Below, in pieces: positions 1-8,631 of a stretch of DNA of 64,000 bases. The DNA comes from CAVZBW01 sp963773635. Lineage in GTDB: Bacteria; Actinomycetota; Acidimicrobiia; Acidimicrobiales; RAAP-2. How positions within the stretch are numbered: the first letter of the stretch is position 1; the number at the start of each line of letters is the position of its first letter. The stretch lies in NCBI GenBank assembly GCA_963773635.1, contig CAVZBW010000005.1:930001-994000 (forward strand). The letters are read 5' to 3'. Made by a program: the position numbers and the translations under genes. The notes under the pieces are model-generated. The model searched no databases, was not told where the DNA came from, and was given only the letters and a program-made list of their open reading frames with translations.

Positions 1-252
1 GTTGAGCATCGACCACATGAGCCCGAGGACCGAGTTCTTGTACTTGACCTTGATCTCCGTCCGCACCATGCGGACGAGCAGCTCGCGGCGGGACCAGATG
101 TCGGCCAAGCGCCGCCACAGAGGCGTCTCCGCCGAGACCACCCGCCGGACGTTGGACCGCTGGCGGACCCCCGCGGGGCGCGGCAGATCCACACCCTCGG
201 GGGCTACTGGGGCGGGCCGCGAGGCACCGATCGAAGTCTCGACGTCTGTCAC
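1..252 (-). CDS. Partial ABC-2 type polysaccharide/teichoic-acid export permease (Wzm/TagG-like), N-terminus only
   Basis: The first 84 codons of an inner-membrane ABC permease are present; the rest lies beyond the left edge. After a Pro/Val-rich N-terminal stretch the protein reads LWRRLADIWSRRELL, then RMVRTEIKVKYKNSVLGLMW, the hallmark opening of O-antigen/teichoic-acid exporters (a cytoplasmic amphipathic helix, then K/R-x-R/K-Y-K-x-S-V-L-G before the first membrane segment). GTG at 252 is the most upstream plausible start, but no strong ribosome binding site decides it. The reading frame is continuous with the C-terminal part of clpP just upstream, with no stop between, which is odd and probably reflects a base error. 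The family exports undecaprenyl-linked glycans together with a Wzt ATPase, which would lie outside the window. Confidence 0.6.
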   Translation of the reverse strand, partial: MTDVETSIGASRPAPVAPEGVDLPRPAGVRQRSNVRRVVSAETPLWRRLADIWSRRELLVRMVRTEIKVKYKNSVLGLMWSMLN

Positions 253-274
253 GATCGGCGCGAGCAGCCCAATC

Positions 275-917
275 TCACGCTCGTCCGAGCTCCCGGCACG
301 GTCTAGGGCCGACCGGACCTTGGCCGCCGAGCGGTCGATCACCTGGTCGATGAAGCCGTACTCCTTGGCCTCCTCGGCGGTGAACCACCGGTCACGGTCG
401 GAGTCCGCCTCGATCCGCTCGATAGGCTGGCCGGTGTGGAAGGCGATCCGCTCGGCCATCATCCGCTTCAGGTAGACGATCTGCTCGGCCTGGATGGCGA
501 TGTCGGCGGCCTGGCCCTGCATCGGCCCCCGAGGGCTGGTGCATCAGGATCCGGCGTGCGGCAGGGCGAAGCGCTTGCCGGGCGCGCCGGCGCACAGGAG
601 GAACTGGCCCATCGAGGCGGCCAGGCCCACGCAGATGGTGCTGCACGTCGCAGCGTACGTACTGCATCGTGTCGTAGATGGCGAGGCCGTCGGTGACCGA
701 ACCCCCCGGGGAGTTGACGTAGAGCGAGATGTCCCGCTCGTGGTCCTCGGCCTCGAGGAGGAGGAGCTGGGCGCAGACCGAGTTGGCGGTCGTTCTGGTC
801 GATGGCGCTCCCGAGGAACACGATCCTCTCCCGGAGCAGCCGCGGGTAGATGTCGGCCATGGGATCCAGGCTCGGGGTGGCCTGGAGCACGGGGTGGATC
901 TCATCTGCGAGACGCAT
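275..917 (-). CDS. clpP: ATP-dependent Clp protease proteolytic subunit ClpP, broken by several frame changes
   Basis: This is the serine protease core that forms a 14-mer with ClpX/ClpC and degrades unfolded or tagged proteins, including tmRNA-tagged ones. The protein can only be read by changing frame about four times: MRLADEIHP to NDRQLGL from 917; LLLLEAEDHERDISLYVNSP to about 660; TICVGLAASMGQFLLCAGAP with the catalytic Ser; RILMHQPSG with the catalytic His; then AADIAIQAEQIVYLKRMMAE to FIDQVIDR, which contains the Asp region. Order and motifs are complete, so the ancestral protein is a normal roughly 200-aa ClpP. The end given (TGA at 277-275) needs one more frame change; in the frame actually present the ORF runs on into the downstream permease. 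Either it is a decayed copy or, more likely given similar breaks elsewhere, the sequence has indel errors. Confidence 0.75.
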
Positions 918-975
918 GTACCGAGGCTACCTGGCGGGCGCACCGTCCGGTGAACTCCTAGGGTGATTCTCCAGC

Positions 976-1057
976 GCGGGCGTGGCGGAACCGGTAGACG
1001 CGCCGGGTTTAGGTCCCGGTCCCTTAGGGGGTGGGAGTTCGAGTCTCCCCGCCCGCA
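976..1057 (+). tRNA. tRNA-Leu (anticodon UAG)
   Basis: An 82-nt class II tRNA. The acceptor strands GCGGGCG (976-982) and CGCCCGC (1050-1056) pair perfectly and A1057 is the discriminator. The anticodon stem CCGGG/CCCGG encloses the loop TTTAGGT with anticodon TAG at 1010-1012, reading CUN leucine codons. A long variable arm and the T-arm GGGAGTTCGAGTCTCCC follow. CCA is not encoded. Confidence 0.95.
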
Positions 1058-1097
1058 CTTCGTCGGGGTGCCCCGCGGTATTTGGGAAGCTGGCGAC

Positions 1098-2116
1098 GTG
1101 GGCCACCTCGTCGCCGCACCGGACAAGTTTCGGGGCACCGCGAGCGCGACCGCGGTGGCCGAGGCCGCCGCACTCGGCGCAGCCCGTGCCCGTTGGACCT
1201 CGGACGCCTGCCCCATGGCGGACGGGGGCGAGGGCCTGCTCGAGGTCGTCGGAGGGCACGTTCGCTCGGCCGAGGTGGTCGGACCCGACGGCATCGGAAT
1301 GGTGACGGCGCACTGGAGCCTGCTCGATGAAGGCCGTACGGCGGTCATCGAAATGGCCGAGGCGGCGGGATTGTCGCTGGCGGGCGGCCCGGAGGGAAAC
1401 GATCCCCTCGGCGCCACGACCGCCGGCGTCGGCCAGCTCGTCCTCGAGGCGGTTCAGGCCGGCGCGAAGAGAATCGTCGTCGGCTGCGGCGGGTCCGCCA
1501 CCACCGACGGAGGCTGGGGCGCCGTGACCGCCATCGGCGGACCCGGACGGCTGGCGGGCGTCGAGCTCCTGGTAGCCGTCGACGTGGATACCCCCTTTGA
1601 GAGGGCGGCCGTCGTCTTTGGTCCACAGAAGGGGGCCTCCCCCGACCAGGTCGAGACGCTGACGCGCCGGCTGGAGGCGCGGGCTGACCAGCTCCGCCGG
1701 CGTTTCGGCGTGGACGTCACCCCGCTCCCCGGCTCCGGTGCCGCGGGGGGCTGGCCGGGGGGCTCGCCGCCCTCGGCGCCAGGATCGTGCCCGGCTTCGA
1801 CCTCGTGGCGGACCTGGTCGGCCTCTCCGACCGCCTGGCCAGGGCGGACGCGGTGATGACCGGCGAGGGTCACCTGGACTCCACCTCGCTCGCCGGCAAG
1901 GTCGTGAGCGGTGTGCTCCGTTACGCCCCCGCCTCGATCCCGGTCCTGTGCGTGGTGGGCGACGCCGACCCCTCCGCCGCGCTCGCCCTGCCGCCCCGGG
2001 TGCGCCTCGTACGGCTGGCGGAGATGGCGGGCCTCGAGCGTGCCCGGTCGATGGTCGCCGAGCTGGTCGCGGACGTCGTATGCCGCGAGCTGATGGAGCT
2101 CGACGGGATGGCGTGA
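1098..2116 (+). CDS. Glycerate kinase (GckA/GarK-type, glycerate 2-kinase), one frameshift
   Basis: Phosphorylates D-glycerate with ATP, feeding photorespiratory or glyoxylate-type carbon into glycolysis. The start is GTG at 1098 (protein VGHLVAAPDKFRGTASA); the PDKFKG-like opening is the family's conserved N-terminus. Further family motifs are ADGGEGLL, NDPLGATTAGVG and GCGGSATTDGG, and, after the frame change, GLSDRLARADAVMTGEGHLD with the conserved TGEG. The frame breaks at a run of six Gs at 1745-1750: restoring one base joins GSGAAGG to LAGGLAALGARIVPGFDLV. The repaired protein is about 340 aa, slightly short of the usual 370-380. It lies directly downstream of tRNA-Leu and upstream of an SDR gene on the same strand. 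The break in a homopolymer favours sequencing error over true inactivation. Confidence 0.85.
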
Positions 2117-2222
2117 CGTTCCGTCGGTCGGGCCCTGCTTGCCTGCCCGGCCCGATTTCGGACAAGCTGCCTGGCCGGCGGAAGGACACGATCCCACCGC
2201 CGCAGAATCGACTGGAGGACAC

Positions 2223-3125
2223 ATGGGTCTGCTGGACGGCAAGGTCGCCATCGTTACGGGCGCCGGACGGGGCATCGGGCGGGAAGAGGCCCTCCTCTTG
2301 GCCAGCGAGGGCGCCGCCATCGTGGTGAACGACGTGGGCGCTGCGGTCAGTGGAGAGGGTGGCGACCGCACGCCCGCCCAGGAGGTAGTCGACACGATCG
2401 TGGCCGCCGGCGGCAAGGCCCAGGTCAACAGCGACGACATCTCCTCGTGGGCCGGTGCCAAGGCCGTCATCGACCAGGCGGTCGAGAGCCTGGGCTCCCT
2501 CGACATCCTCGTCAACAACGCCGGGATCCTTCGGGACAAGATGAGCTTCAACCTGGACGAGTCCGACTGGGACGACGTGATCCGGGTCCACTTGAAGGGC
2601 CACTTCGCCCCGGCCCACCACGCCGCCAAGTACTGGCGGGCCAAGGCCAAGGCCGGGGAGCCCACCTCGGGGCGGATCATCAACACCTCGTCCGAGGCCG
2701 GCCTGTTCGGCAACGCCGGTCAGGCCAACTACGCCGCGGCAAAGGCGGGGATCTTCTCGCTCACCATCGTCTTGGCACGCGAGCTCGGCCGTTACGGAAT
2801 CACGGTGAACTCGATCGCCCCTCGGGCACGCACCCGGATGACCGAGAACATCTTTGGGGGGATGGCCCCCAAAGAGGGCGAATTCGACGCTTGGGACCCC
2901 AAGAACATCGCCGAGCTGGTGACCTTCCTCGCCACCGACGAGGCGTCGGACGTGAACGGCCAGACCTTCGTCGTGTTCGGCGCCAACATCTACGTCCTGG
3001 GCTCCCTCCAGCCCGAGGGGGAGCTGCATCGGGACCACGCCTGGACGCCGGCCGAGCTCGTCGCGGCCAAGGGGGAACTCTTCAAGAACCACTCACCGGA
3101 CGTCCCGAGGTTCAGCTTCTTTTGA
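2223..3125 (+). CDS. SDR-family oxidoreductase (MFE-2/hydroxyacyl-CoA dehydrogenase-like)
   Basis: A 300-aa NAD(P)-dependent short-chain dehydrogenase. It has the Rossmann glycine motif TGAGRGIG near residue 12, NNAG (residues about 100-103), a catalytic Ser in INTSSEAG and Tyr-Lys in NYAAAKAG. The longer loop after the first beta-alpha unit (NDVGAAVSGEGGD) and the C-terminal extension resemble the dehydrogenase half of peroxisomal multifunctional enzyme 2, so a beta-oxidation or steroid side-chain role is plausible (inference). The ATG at 2223 is preceded by GGAGG at good spacing; an upstream in-frame extension from 2139 lacks this support. A strong GC hairpin follows 33 nt downstream. The HadA/HadB-like hydratase genes lie convergently beyond an apparently empty 380-nt stretch. 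Confidence 0.85.
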   Translation: MGLLDGKVAIVTGAGRGIGREEALLLASEGAAIVVNDVGAAVSGEGGDRTPAQEVVDTIVAAGGKAQVNSDDISSWAGAKAVIDQAVESLGSLDILVNNAGILRDKMSFNLDESDWDDVIRVHLKGHFAPAHHAAKYWRAKAKAGEPTSGRIINTSSEAGLFGNAGQANYAAAKAGIFSLTIVLARELGRYGITVNSIAPRARTRMTENIFGGMAPKEGEFDAWDPKNIAELVTFLATDEASDVNGQTFVVFGANIYVLGSLQPEGELHRDHAWTPAELVAAKGELFKNHSPDVPRFSFF

Positions 3126-3158
3126 TCCCGGGCTGACCGTCCTCGCTCGAATCGCGCC

Positions 3159-3182
3159 GGGAGCCGGCCTCAGCCGGCTCCC
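3159..3182 (+). terminator. Hairpin terminator after the SDR gene
   Basis: A perfect 10-bp stem, GGGAGCCGGC / GCCGGCTCCC, closed by a CTCA tetraloop, starts 33 nt after the SDR stop. There is no U-tract, as is common in GC-rich actinobacteria; it could serve either the plus-strand gene or, less likely, the convergent minus-strand genes. Confidence 0.6.
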
Positions 3183-3562
3183 GAACACGTGCTTCACTTC
3201 AAATCTCACCACCCTCGCCAAGCGGACTCGCCGGTGCTCATCGCGGGGGCCGTGTTGTCGGCGTGCGGCAAATGCCGCAATCGCAACGGCCTGTTAGCGG
3301 GCCGGTTCCCACACGGCGAGGGCTTCGGCGTGCCGCCAACCAGCGGGCCCGAAGAGGCGCTTCGAAAACCGCCTCCGGGTGGGTCAGCGCCTGGCGGCCA
3401 TCTCTCGACCCGGCGGACCACCCTCCTCGGGTGAGCTCAACGATCTCATCGCAAGCTCCTTCCGTTCCGGCGGGGCCGCATCCCTGCTACCCCGCATCCC
3501 CATTGTGCCGCGGAACTCCCGAAGCGCCAACCCCTCCGAGCTGGGAATCTCTGAAGGCGAGC
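3183..3562. other. Intergenic stretch without a supported gene; contains a small perfect palindrome
   Basis: No open frame here shows a recognisable domain or a ribosome binding site. The one notable feature is the palindrome TGCGGCA-AA-TGCCGCA at 3264-3279, which could be a protein-binding site or a small hairpin. It separates two convergent transcription units. Confidence 0.5.
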
Positions 3563-3997
3563 TCAGGCGTCGGTGCGAGCCGTGGCGACGCCGACGACCT
3601 TCTCCTCGCCCTCGGCGTTGACCAGGCGAACGTCGAGGTCGACGAGGGGACCCCCCTCCCCCTCTCGCACTCCCGACACGACCACATGGGTGTGGAGCTC
3701 CTCCCCGGGCCAGGTTTGCCGGGCGAAGCGCACCTGGTAGCGGGTGAGGTTGCCGACACCGACGTAGTTGGTGATCGCCGTCCCCAGGAAGCCCATCGAG
3801 AACATGCCGTGACCGAAGACGCTCGGCTGCCCGGCAGCCTGCGCGGCGATCTCGTCGGTGTGCATCGGGTTGAAGTCGCCGGACGCACCGGCGTACTTGA
3901 CGAGGTCGGTGCGGCCGAGCGTGTGGGTGAGAACCGGGGCCTCGTCACCGAGCTTGACGTTGCGAGCGGACAGTGCGGGATGTGCGGGCTGTGCCAT
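3563..3997 (-). CDS. MaoC-type (R)-hydroxyacyl dehydratase, HadB-like subunit
   Basis: A 144-aa single hot-dog fold protein. The hydratase-2 motif is clear around residues 40-55: YAGASGDFNPMHTDE with the catalytic Asp and His, followed by FGHGMFSMG. It matches the length and layout of mycobacterial HadB, the catalytic partner of HadA in the FAS-II (3R)-hydroxyacyl-ACP dehydratase; related pairs in non-mycolate actinobacteria act on acyl-CoA or acyl-ACP chains. The ATG at 3997 is preceded by a purine-rich GAGGATCCCTCC sequence. It begins 32 nt after the HadA-like gene ends, so the two are almost certainly co-transcribed and form a heterodimer. Confidence 0.85.
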   Translation of the reverse strand: MAQPAHPALSARNVKLGDEAPVLTHTLGRTDLVKYAGASGDFNPMHTDEIAAQAAGQPSVFGHGMFSMGFLGTAITNYVGVGNLTRYQVRFARQTWPGEELHTHVVVSGVREGEGGPLVDLDVRLVNAEGEEKVVGVATARTDA

Positions 3998-4029
3998 CTG
4001 GAGGGATCCTCTCTCGGGTCTGGCCGGTC

Positions 4030-4497
4030 CTACGACCGGTGGATGATGTTGAAGCGAGTCGTCACGACGGGCGCGCCGGACTCGTCGGTCCAGTTGGTCT
4101 CCGTCACGAGGAAGGTCATGATCCGCCCGCGACTCTCCTTTTGGTAGGCATCGGCGACCCTGCCCTCGCCCAGCAACACGTCCCCGGCGACAACTGGCCG
4201 GTGGTAGATGAACTCCTGCTCGCCGTGCAGGATCAGCCCACCCTTGGCGATGAGCGGGCCCAGCGCCTCGCCCATCGGGTTGGGGACCTCTTCCCCCGAC
4301 TGGAGCTCGCCGAACTTGCCCCAGTGCTCCATGATGAACGGATAGGTAGGGGGAGCAGGGATCCCGGAGAATCCGGCGGACTTCGCTGCGTCGGCGTCGT
4401 GGTAGACGGGATTGTCGTCCAGGACGGCGTCGGCAAAGACGGACACCGGTCCACGCTCCACCACGACCTTGGACGTTCCCGCAGACTTGCCGATCAT
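4030..4497 (-). CDS. MaoC N-terminal-like dehydratase, HadA-like subunit
   Basis: A 155-aa protein of the FAS1-type dehydratase N-domain family. It opens MIGKSAGTSKVVVERGPVSV and continues with FADAVLDDNPVYHDADAAK, PAPPTYPFIMEHWG and LHGEQEFIYHRPVVAGD, the usual substrate-channel and stability motifs of HadA. It lacks the D-x4-H catalytic pair, which is provided by the downstream HadB-like partner. ATG at 4497 gives the typical family N-terminus; the open frame extends to 4641, but the extra 48 residues are Arg-rich and unlike the family. Confidence 0.85.
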   Translation of the reverse strand: MIGKSAGTSKVVVERGPVSVFADAVLDDNPVYHDADAAKSAGFSGIPAPPTYPFIMEHWGKFGELQSGEEVPNPMGEALGPLIAKGGLILHGEQEFIYHRPVVAGDVLLGEGRVADAYQKESRGRIMTFLVTETNWTDESGAPVVTTRFNIIHRS

Positions 4498-4695
4498 GGA
4501 CTGCAGGAATTCCCGCGTATGTCGTCTCCGCCTCCGCCACCATGCCTCCTCCCGGCCCTCGAGGCCCGTTCGCGCCGCTCCGGCGCGCCGGTCCAAGGGC
4601 TGCTCACCCGACGATGCGGGTGACACCGTAGCGGCTCGCACGCATGCCCCGCAGGTGCGGGAGATGCCCCTGGGCTCGCGCCTCGACCACGTCGA

Positions 4696-5302
4696 CTACG
4701 CAGACCGGGCGACGCCGCGCAGGCGTTGGGCCAGCGCGTTGAAGGCGCGTCCCCGGTGGGAGCAGGCGTGCTTCTCCGCAGCCGACATCTCCGCGAAGGT
4801 CCGCCCGTCGCCCTCGTCCGGCACGAAGACGGGGTCATACCCGAACCCTGCGCTGCCTCTCGGCTCGAGGGAGATCGTGCCCGGACACCGAGCCCTCCGC
4901 CACCAGCTCGTGGCCATCGGGAAAGGCGGCGAGGGCGACGGTGCGAAACAGGGCGCGGCGCCGAGTCGGGGTCGGGAGGTCCCGGAGAGCCAGCAACAGT
5001 TTCCGCACGTTGTCTGCATAGGTTGCGCCGTCGCCGGCGTAGCGGGCAGAGAACACCCCTGGTGCCCCACCGAGCGCCTCGACCTCGAGACCCGTGTCGT
5101 CCGCCACGGCCGGCCGGCGGGTCGCCCGGACGATCGCCTCGGCCTTGAGCCGGGCGTTGTCCTCCAGCGTCGCGCCCGTCTCCTCCACGTCCGGGACATC
5201 GTCGGGGCGCGGAAGCAGGGTGACGTCGCCACCCGCCGTCAAGATGTCGGCGATCTCCCGGAGCTTGTCCGGGTTGGAGGTGGCGAGGACGAGCTCGATC
5301 AT
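4696..5302 (-). CDS. rdgB: RdgB/HAM1-type XTP/dITP pyrophosphatase, one frameshift
   Basis: Hydrolyses non-canonical purine triphosphates (dITP, XTP) to monophosphates and so keeps them out of DNA and RNA. It opens with the family signature MIELVLATSNPDKLREI, followed by ADDTGLEVEALGGAPGVFSA with the metal-binding Asp pair. The frame breaks near 4880-4882 in a CCC run; a one-base repair joins GSVSG to TISLEPRGSAGFGYDPVFVP, and EKHACSHRGRAFNAL closes the protein at the normal roughly 200 aa. It is 26 nt downstream of rph on the same strand, the rph-rdgB order common in bacteria. Sequence error is the likelier cause of the break. Confidence 0.9.
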
Positions 5303-5328
5303 CGTGATCCCGTCGGGTGCAATGAGGC

Positions 5329-6096
5329 TCAGCGAGGCCGCGGTGGGTCCGCCAGAACGGCCGACTGCAACGCGAGCAGCTCGGAGATCCCGCGTTCGGC
5401 GAGCGCCAGCAGCTCGTCGAGCTCCTGGCGGCTAAACGGCATCCCCTCGGCCGTGCCCTGGACCTCGACGAAGCGGCCGGCCGAGGTCATGACCACGTTC
5501 ATGTCCACCTCGGCCCGGGAATCCTCCTCGTAGGGCAGGTCGAGCATGCACACGCCGTCGACCACGCCCACGGATACCGCGGCGACCGCGTCACCGATCG
5601 GGTGCTCGCGAAGCCGGTCCGTCTGGAGCATGCGGGTAAAGGCGTCGTGCAGCGCGACGTAGGCCCCGCAGATCGACGCCGTGCGGGTGCCACCGTCCGC
5701 CTGGAGGACGTCGCAGTCCACGGTGACCTGCACCTCGCCCAGCGCTACCAGGTCACAGACGGAGCGTAGGGAGCGGGCGATGAGCCGCTGGATCTCCTGG
5801 GTGCGGCCCGAAAGCTTCCCCTTCGCCGCCTCGCGCGAGGCACGCTCCGCCGTGGATCCGGGCAGCATCGAGTACTCCGCCGTCACCCAGCCCCTGCCCG
5901 TACCCCGCATCCAGGGCGGGACCCGATCCTCCACGGAGGCCGTGCAGAGCACCTTGGTGCGACCCATCGAGATCAACACCGATCCGGGGGCGAAGACCGT
6001 GAAGTCCCGCTCCAGGCTCACCGGGCGGAGCTCGTCGAGCGCCCGGCCGTCGGCGCGCGCCAATCGTGGATCCCTCGCCTCGTTGGTGACGCTCAT
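5329..6096 (-). CDS. rph: Ribonuclease PH
   Basis: A 255-aa phosphorolytic 3'-5' exoribonuclease that trims tRNA precursors. Visible family motifs are RADGRALDELRPVSLERDF (residues about 14-32), VEDRVPPWMRGTGRGWVTAE, LPGSTAERASREAAKGKLSG with the RNA-binding arginines, and LQADGGTRTASICGAYVAL around the phosphate site. The length is normal and the frame intact. ATG at 6096 starts a short polar extension before the conserved region. It is upstream of, and probably in an operon with, rdgB. Confidence 0.95.
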   Translation of the reverse strand: MSVTNEARDPRLARADGRALDELRPVSLERDFTVFAPGSVLISMGRTKVLCTASVEDRVPPWMRGTGRGWVTAEYSMLPGSTAERASREAAKGKLSGRTQEIQRLIARSLRSVCDLVALGEVQVTVDCDVLQADGGTRTASICGAYVALHDAFTRMLQTDRLREHPIGDAVAAVSVGVVDGVCMLDLPYEEDSRAEVDMNVVMTSAGRFVEVQGTAEGMPFSRQELDELLALAERGISELLALQSAVLADPPRPR

Positions 6097-6311
6097 CGCG
6101 GACCGCTCCTCATCCCTAGCTCCTCACCTTCTCCCTTGGCGGCACACCTTCTGGCAACGCGCTCCGCCGCGGCCCCCTCCAAGCCGGGAGACCTCTACGA
6201 CGGTGTGCGAAGACCCGGACAACGTAGGTCGCGGATGTGACGGGAAGCGGCACCAGGGTATCCGCGGCAGGTGGCGGCCCCAGGCGGAAGGGCCGGGATA
6301 GAGCCACTCTC

Positions 6312-7601
6312 TCAGCCCGTGTCGTCGGGTCCATCCCGACTGCCCCCCGCTCCCTCACGGCCGCGCTTGGGGTGCCTCGAGTCCTCGGGGGCCACGAAGT
6401 CCCGCTTGCCGTTTCCCTTGACCAGCATCCAGCCTCGGGTGGTCTTCATCCGGTGGTGGTAGCGGCAGAGCCCGTCGAGGTTGTGGAGGACCGTCTGGTG
6501 GGTGTCCTTCCAATCCTCCCGATGGTCCCACTCAATGCGGACCTGCTGGTGACAGCCCCGGACCGCACAGGCGGGATAGAGCCACTCGAGGGCGGTGCGC
6601 TGGAAGGCGTTGGGGTGGCGTCCCAAGTGCGCGACGTTCACCACGTCGTGGCCCTTGGTCACGACGGCGGTCCAGAAGGGATCCTCCTCCAGAGCCATCT
6701 CCTGGATGGCCTTGACACTCACCGGTCCGACGCCCACGATCTCGCAGAGCTCGTCATCCTCCACCCCTCCGCGCAGGAGGGCCGCGTGGTCGATCCGGAC
6801 GATGAACTTGGGGGAAGCGCTCCGCGGTCGCTCGCCGTTCTCCCCACAGAGAGCCTCGACCAGGGCATCGGCACCGTAGGCCTCGGGACGCTCTCTTCGT
6901 CCCTCGCGTCGAGCCTCTTCAAAGCACCGTTCGATCAGCGGACCGAGGGCGCCCCTGATCTGGGCCCCGGTCTCGGTGGTGTGGGTGAGGTGCAGGTGGA
7001 AGGCACCCTCGTCGTCGGCATAGGTGCGCAGGGAGCGCCGCCGAAAGATGCGCTGGCGGCGAGCCTCGGGATCGGGCTCCGCGGAGAAGCGGACCCGTCG
7101 AGCCTCGTCTTGGAGCTCGCCCAACGAGCCGCGCCGCGCCGTGTCCAAGAGCCGGCCCTCGGCCTTCGGATCGGCGCTCGCCCCCTTGGCGATGGCCTGC
7201 GCCTGGTCAGCGGAGAGCTCACCCCGCCTCGCCGCGGCCTCGGTGGCCGGGAGGGACTGCAGGGCCTCGGCGGTCTCGAGCAGGTCCCGGGCGTTCTTGA
7301 CGGAGGTCCCGAGGGTCCGGGAGACGAGGTGGTCGGCCGAGCGGTCCTGAGCGGGTTCGAAGGCCCGTGCGTCCTTGACGGCCTTGGCCACCAGCGCGAC
7401 CAATGCCCCCGACATCTTGGCGACCGCCGAGAGGTCCTCCAGGGTCTCCTTGACCTCGACGGGCACCAGCCCGGTTGGATCGAAGGTCGACGCAATCTCG
7501 GCCGTCAGCTCACGCAGGCGTCGAGCCGCCGCACGGGCCGGATGGGAGAACTCGGGCGGGCCCCCAAGGTCCGCTCGTCGGTCCTCGGTCGTCACCACCA
7601 T
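6312..7601 (-). CDS. DUF222-domain HNH endonuclease-like protein (13E12-repeat family)
   Basis: A 429-aa protein. The first roughly 300 residues are the alpha-helical DUF222 region (AVAKMSGALVALVAKAVKDA, QSLPATEAAARRGELSADQA), as in the 13E12-repeat family of mycobacteria. The C-terminus carries an HNH-like nuclease fold, CAVRGCHQQVRIEWDH, with LDGLCRYHHRMKT about 25 residues later, giving two paired zinc or metal ligand sets. The family is highly multicopy in actinobacteria, often linked to mobile DNA, and has no established cellular role. The start at 7601 (MVVTTEDRRAD) is the first ATG of the open frame. It stands alone between rph and cysM. Confidence 0.8.
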   Translation of the reverse strand: MVVTTEDRRADLGGPPEFSHPARAAARRLRELTAEIASTFDPTGLVPVEVKETLEDLSAVAKMSGALVALVAKAVKDARAFEPAQDRSADHLVSRTLGTSVKNARDLLETAEALQSLPATEAAARRGELSADQAQAIAKGASADPKAEGRLLDTARRGSLGELQDEARRVRFSAEPDPEARRQRIFRRRSLRTYADDEGAFHLHLTHTTETGAQIRGALGPLIERCFEEARREGRRERPEAYGADALVEALCGENGERPRSASPKFIVRIDHAALLRGGVEDDELCEIVGVGPVSVKAIQEMALEEDPFWTAVVTKGHDVVNVAHLGRHPNAFQRTALEWLYPACAVRGCHQQVRIEWDHREDWKDTHQTVLHNLDGLCRYHHRMKTTRGWMLVKGNGKRDFVAPEDSRHPKRGREGAGGSRDGPDDTG

Positions 7602-7657
7602 GCCGACACCCTACGAGGGGGGTGTGACGGTTATCGGATAGGGGGATACGATCTCGA

Positions 7658-8623
7658 TCAGAAGTAGATGATCGACTTGGCACGCTCGGTGACGACGTCG
7701 ATGTCCTCGGTCCAGGCTCCGGTCGAGAGATACTTCCACCCGCCGTCCGCCGCCACGATGACCACGACCGCCCGCTCACCGGCCGTGACCTGGGCAGCGC
7801 ACCGGACCGCCCCGGCCAGCGTCGCCCCGGCCGAGATGCCGGCGAAGATGCCCACCTCGACCAACCGGCGCGTCCACTCGATGGACTCGCGAGGCCGGAC
7901 GATCGTCTTTCGGTCCAAGAGCTCGGCGCCCCCGAGCTCTTCGAAGATCGGAGGGATGTAGCCGTCGTCGAGGTTACGCAGGCCCTCGACGAGTTCCCCG
8001 GACGGTGGCTCGACCGCCCAGAGCTCGACGTCGGGATTGCGTTCCTTGAGATACCGGCCCACTCCGAGCAGCGTCCCGGAGGTGCCGAGGCCGGCCACGA
8101 AGTGCGTGACCTCGGGGCAATCCCTCCAGATCTCCGGTCCGGTGCCCCGGTAGTGGGCCTCGGGGTTGGCCCGGTTGCCGTACTGGTACAGGAACACCCA
8201 CTCGGGGTGGTCTGCCACGAGCGCCCGGGCCATGCGCACGGCACCGTTGGACCCTTCGGTGCCCGGGGACTCGATGATCTCGGCTCCCCACACCTGCAGG
8301 AGCTGGCGCCGCTCGATCGAGACGTTGGCCGGCAGGACGACCTTCAAGTGGTAGCCCCGGACCCGGCAGATCATGGCGAGGCCAATGCCGGTGTTGCCGG
8401 AGGAGGGCTCGAGGAGGACCTGATCGGGCTTGCCCGGAACGAGGAGGCCCTCGGCCTCGGCGCGCTCGATCATCGACAGCGCGACGCGGTCCTTGACCGA
8501 TCCGCCGGGGTTCTGTCCCTCGAGCTTGACGAGGAGCCGGACGTCCGGGTTGGGGCTGAGCTGGCTGATGTCGACGAGAGGCGTGTTGCCGATCAGGTCG
8601 AGGACGCTGCCATAGGCCGCCAT
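7658..8623 (-). CDS. cysM: Cysteine synthase CysM (CysO-thiocarboxylate dependent type)
   Basis: A 321-aa PLP-dependent beta-synthase. It opens MAAYGSVLDLIGNTPLV with the PLP lysine in NPGGSVKDR, then EPSSGNTGIGLAM and the phosphate-binding loop AGLGTSGTLLGVG. In Mycobacterium tuberculosis the CysM of this locus uses O-phosphoserine and the thiocarboxylated carrier CysO instead of free sulfide. The same arrangement here (mec, cysO, then cysM, all minus strand, 8 nt between cysO and cysM) supports the same role. ATG at 8623 fits the family N-terminus, although the frame extends far upstream. The pathway is resistant to oxidants because sulfur stays protein-bound. Confidence 0.93.
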   Translation of the reverse strand: MAAYGSVLDLIGNTPLVDISQLSPNPDVRLLVKLEGQNPGGSVKDRVALSMIERAEAEGLLVPGKPDQVLLEPSSGNTGIGLAMICRVRGYHLKVVLPANVSIERRQLLQVWGAEIIESPGTEGSNGAVRMARALVADHPEWVFLYQYGNRANPEAHYRGTGPEIWRDCPEVTHFVAGLGTSGTLLGVGRYLKERNPDVELWAVEPPSGELVEGLRNLDDGYIPPIFEELGGAELLDRKTIVRPRESIEWTRRLVEVGIFAGISAGATLAGAVRCAAQVTAGERAVVVIVAADGGWKYLSTGAWTEDIDVVTERAKSIIYF

Positions 8624-8631
8624 CGGCCGGG

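Noticed and set aside
2139..2222. Longer N-terminus for the SDR gene.
   Set aside because: The ATG at 2223 has a strong ribosome site and starts the family's normal N-terminus; the extension is Pro/Ala-rich with no similarity.
6229..6345. Possible tRNA before the HNH gene (region ending GTCGGGTCCATCCCGAC followed by TGCCCCC).
   Set aside because: The T-arm-like stem lacks TTC, no matching 5' acceptor was found, and no anticodon arm folds properly.
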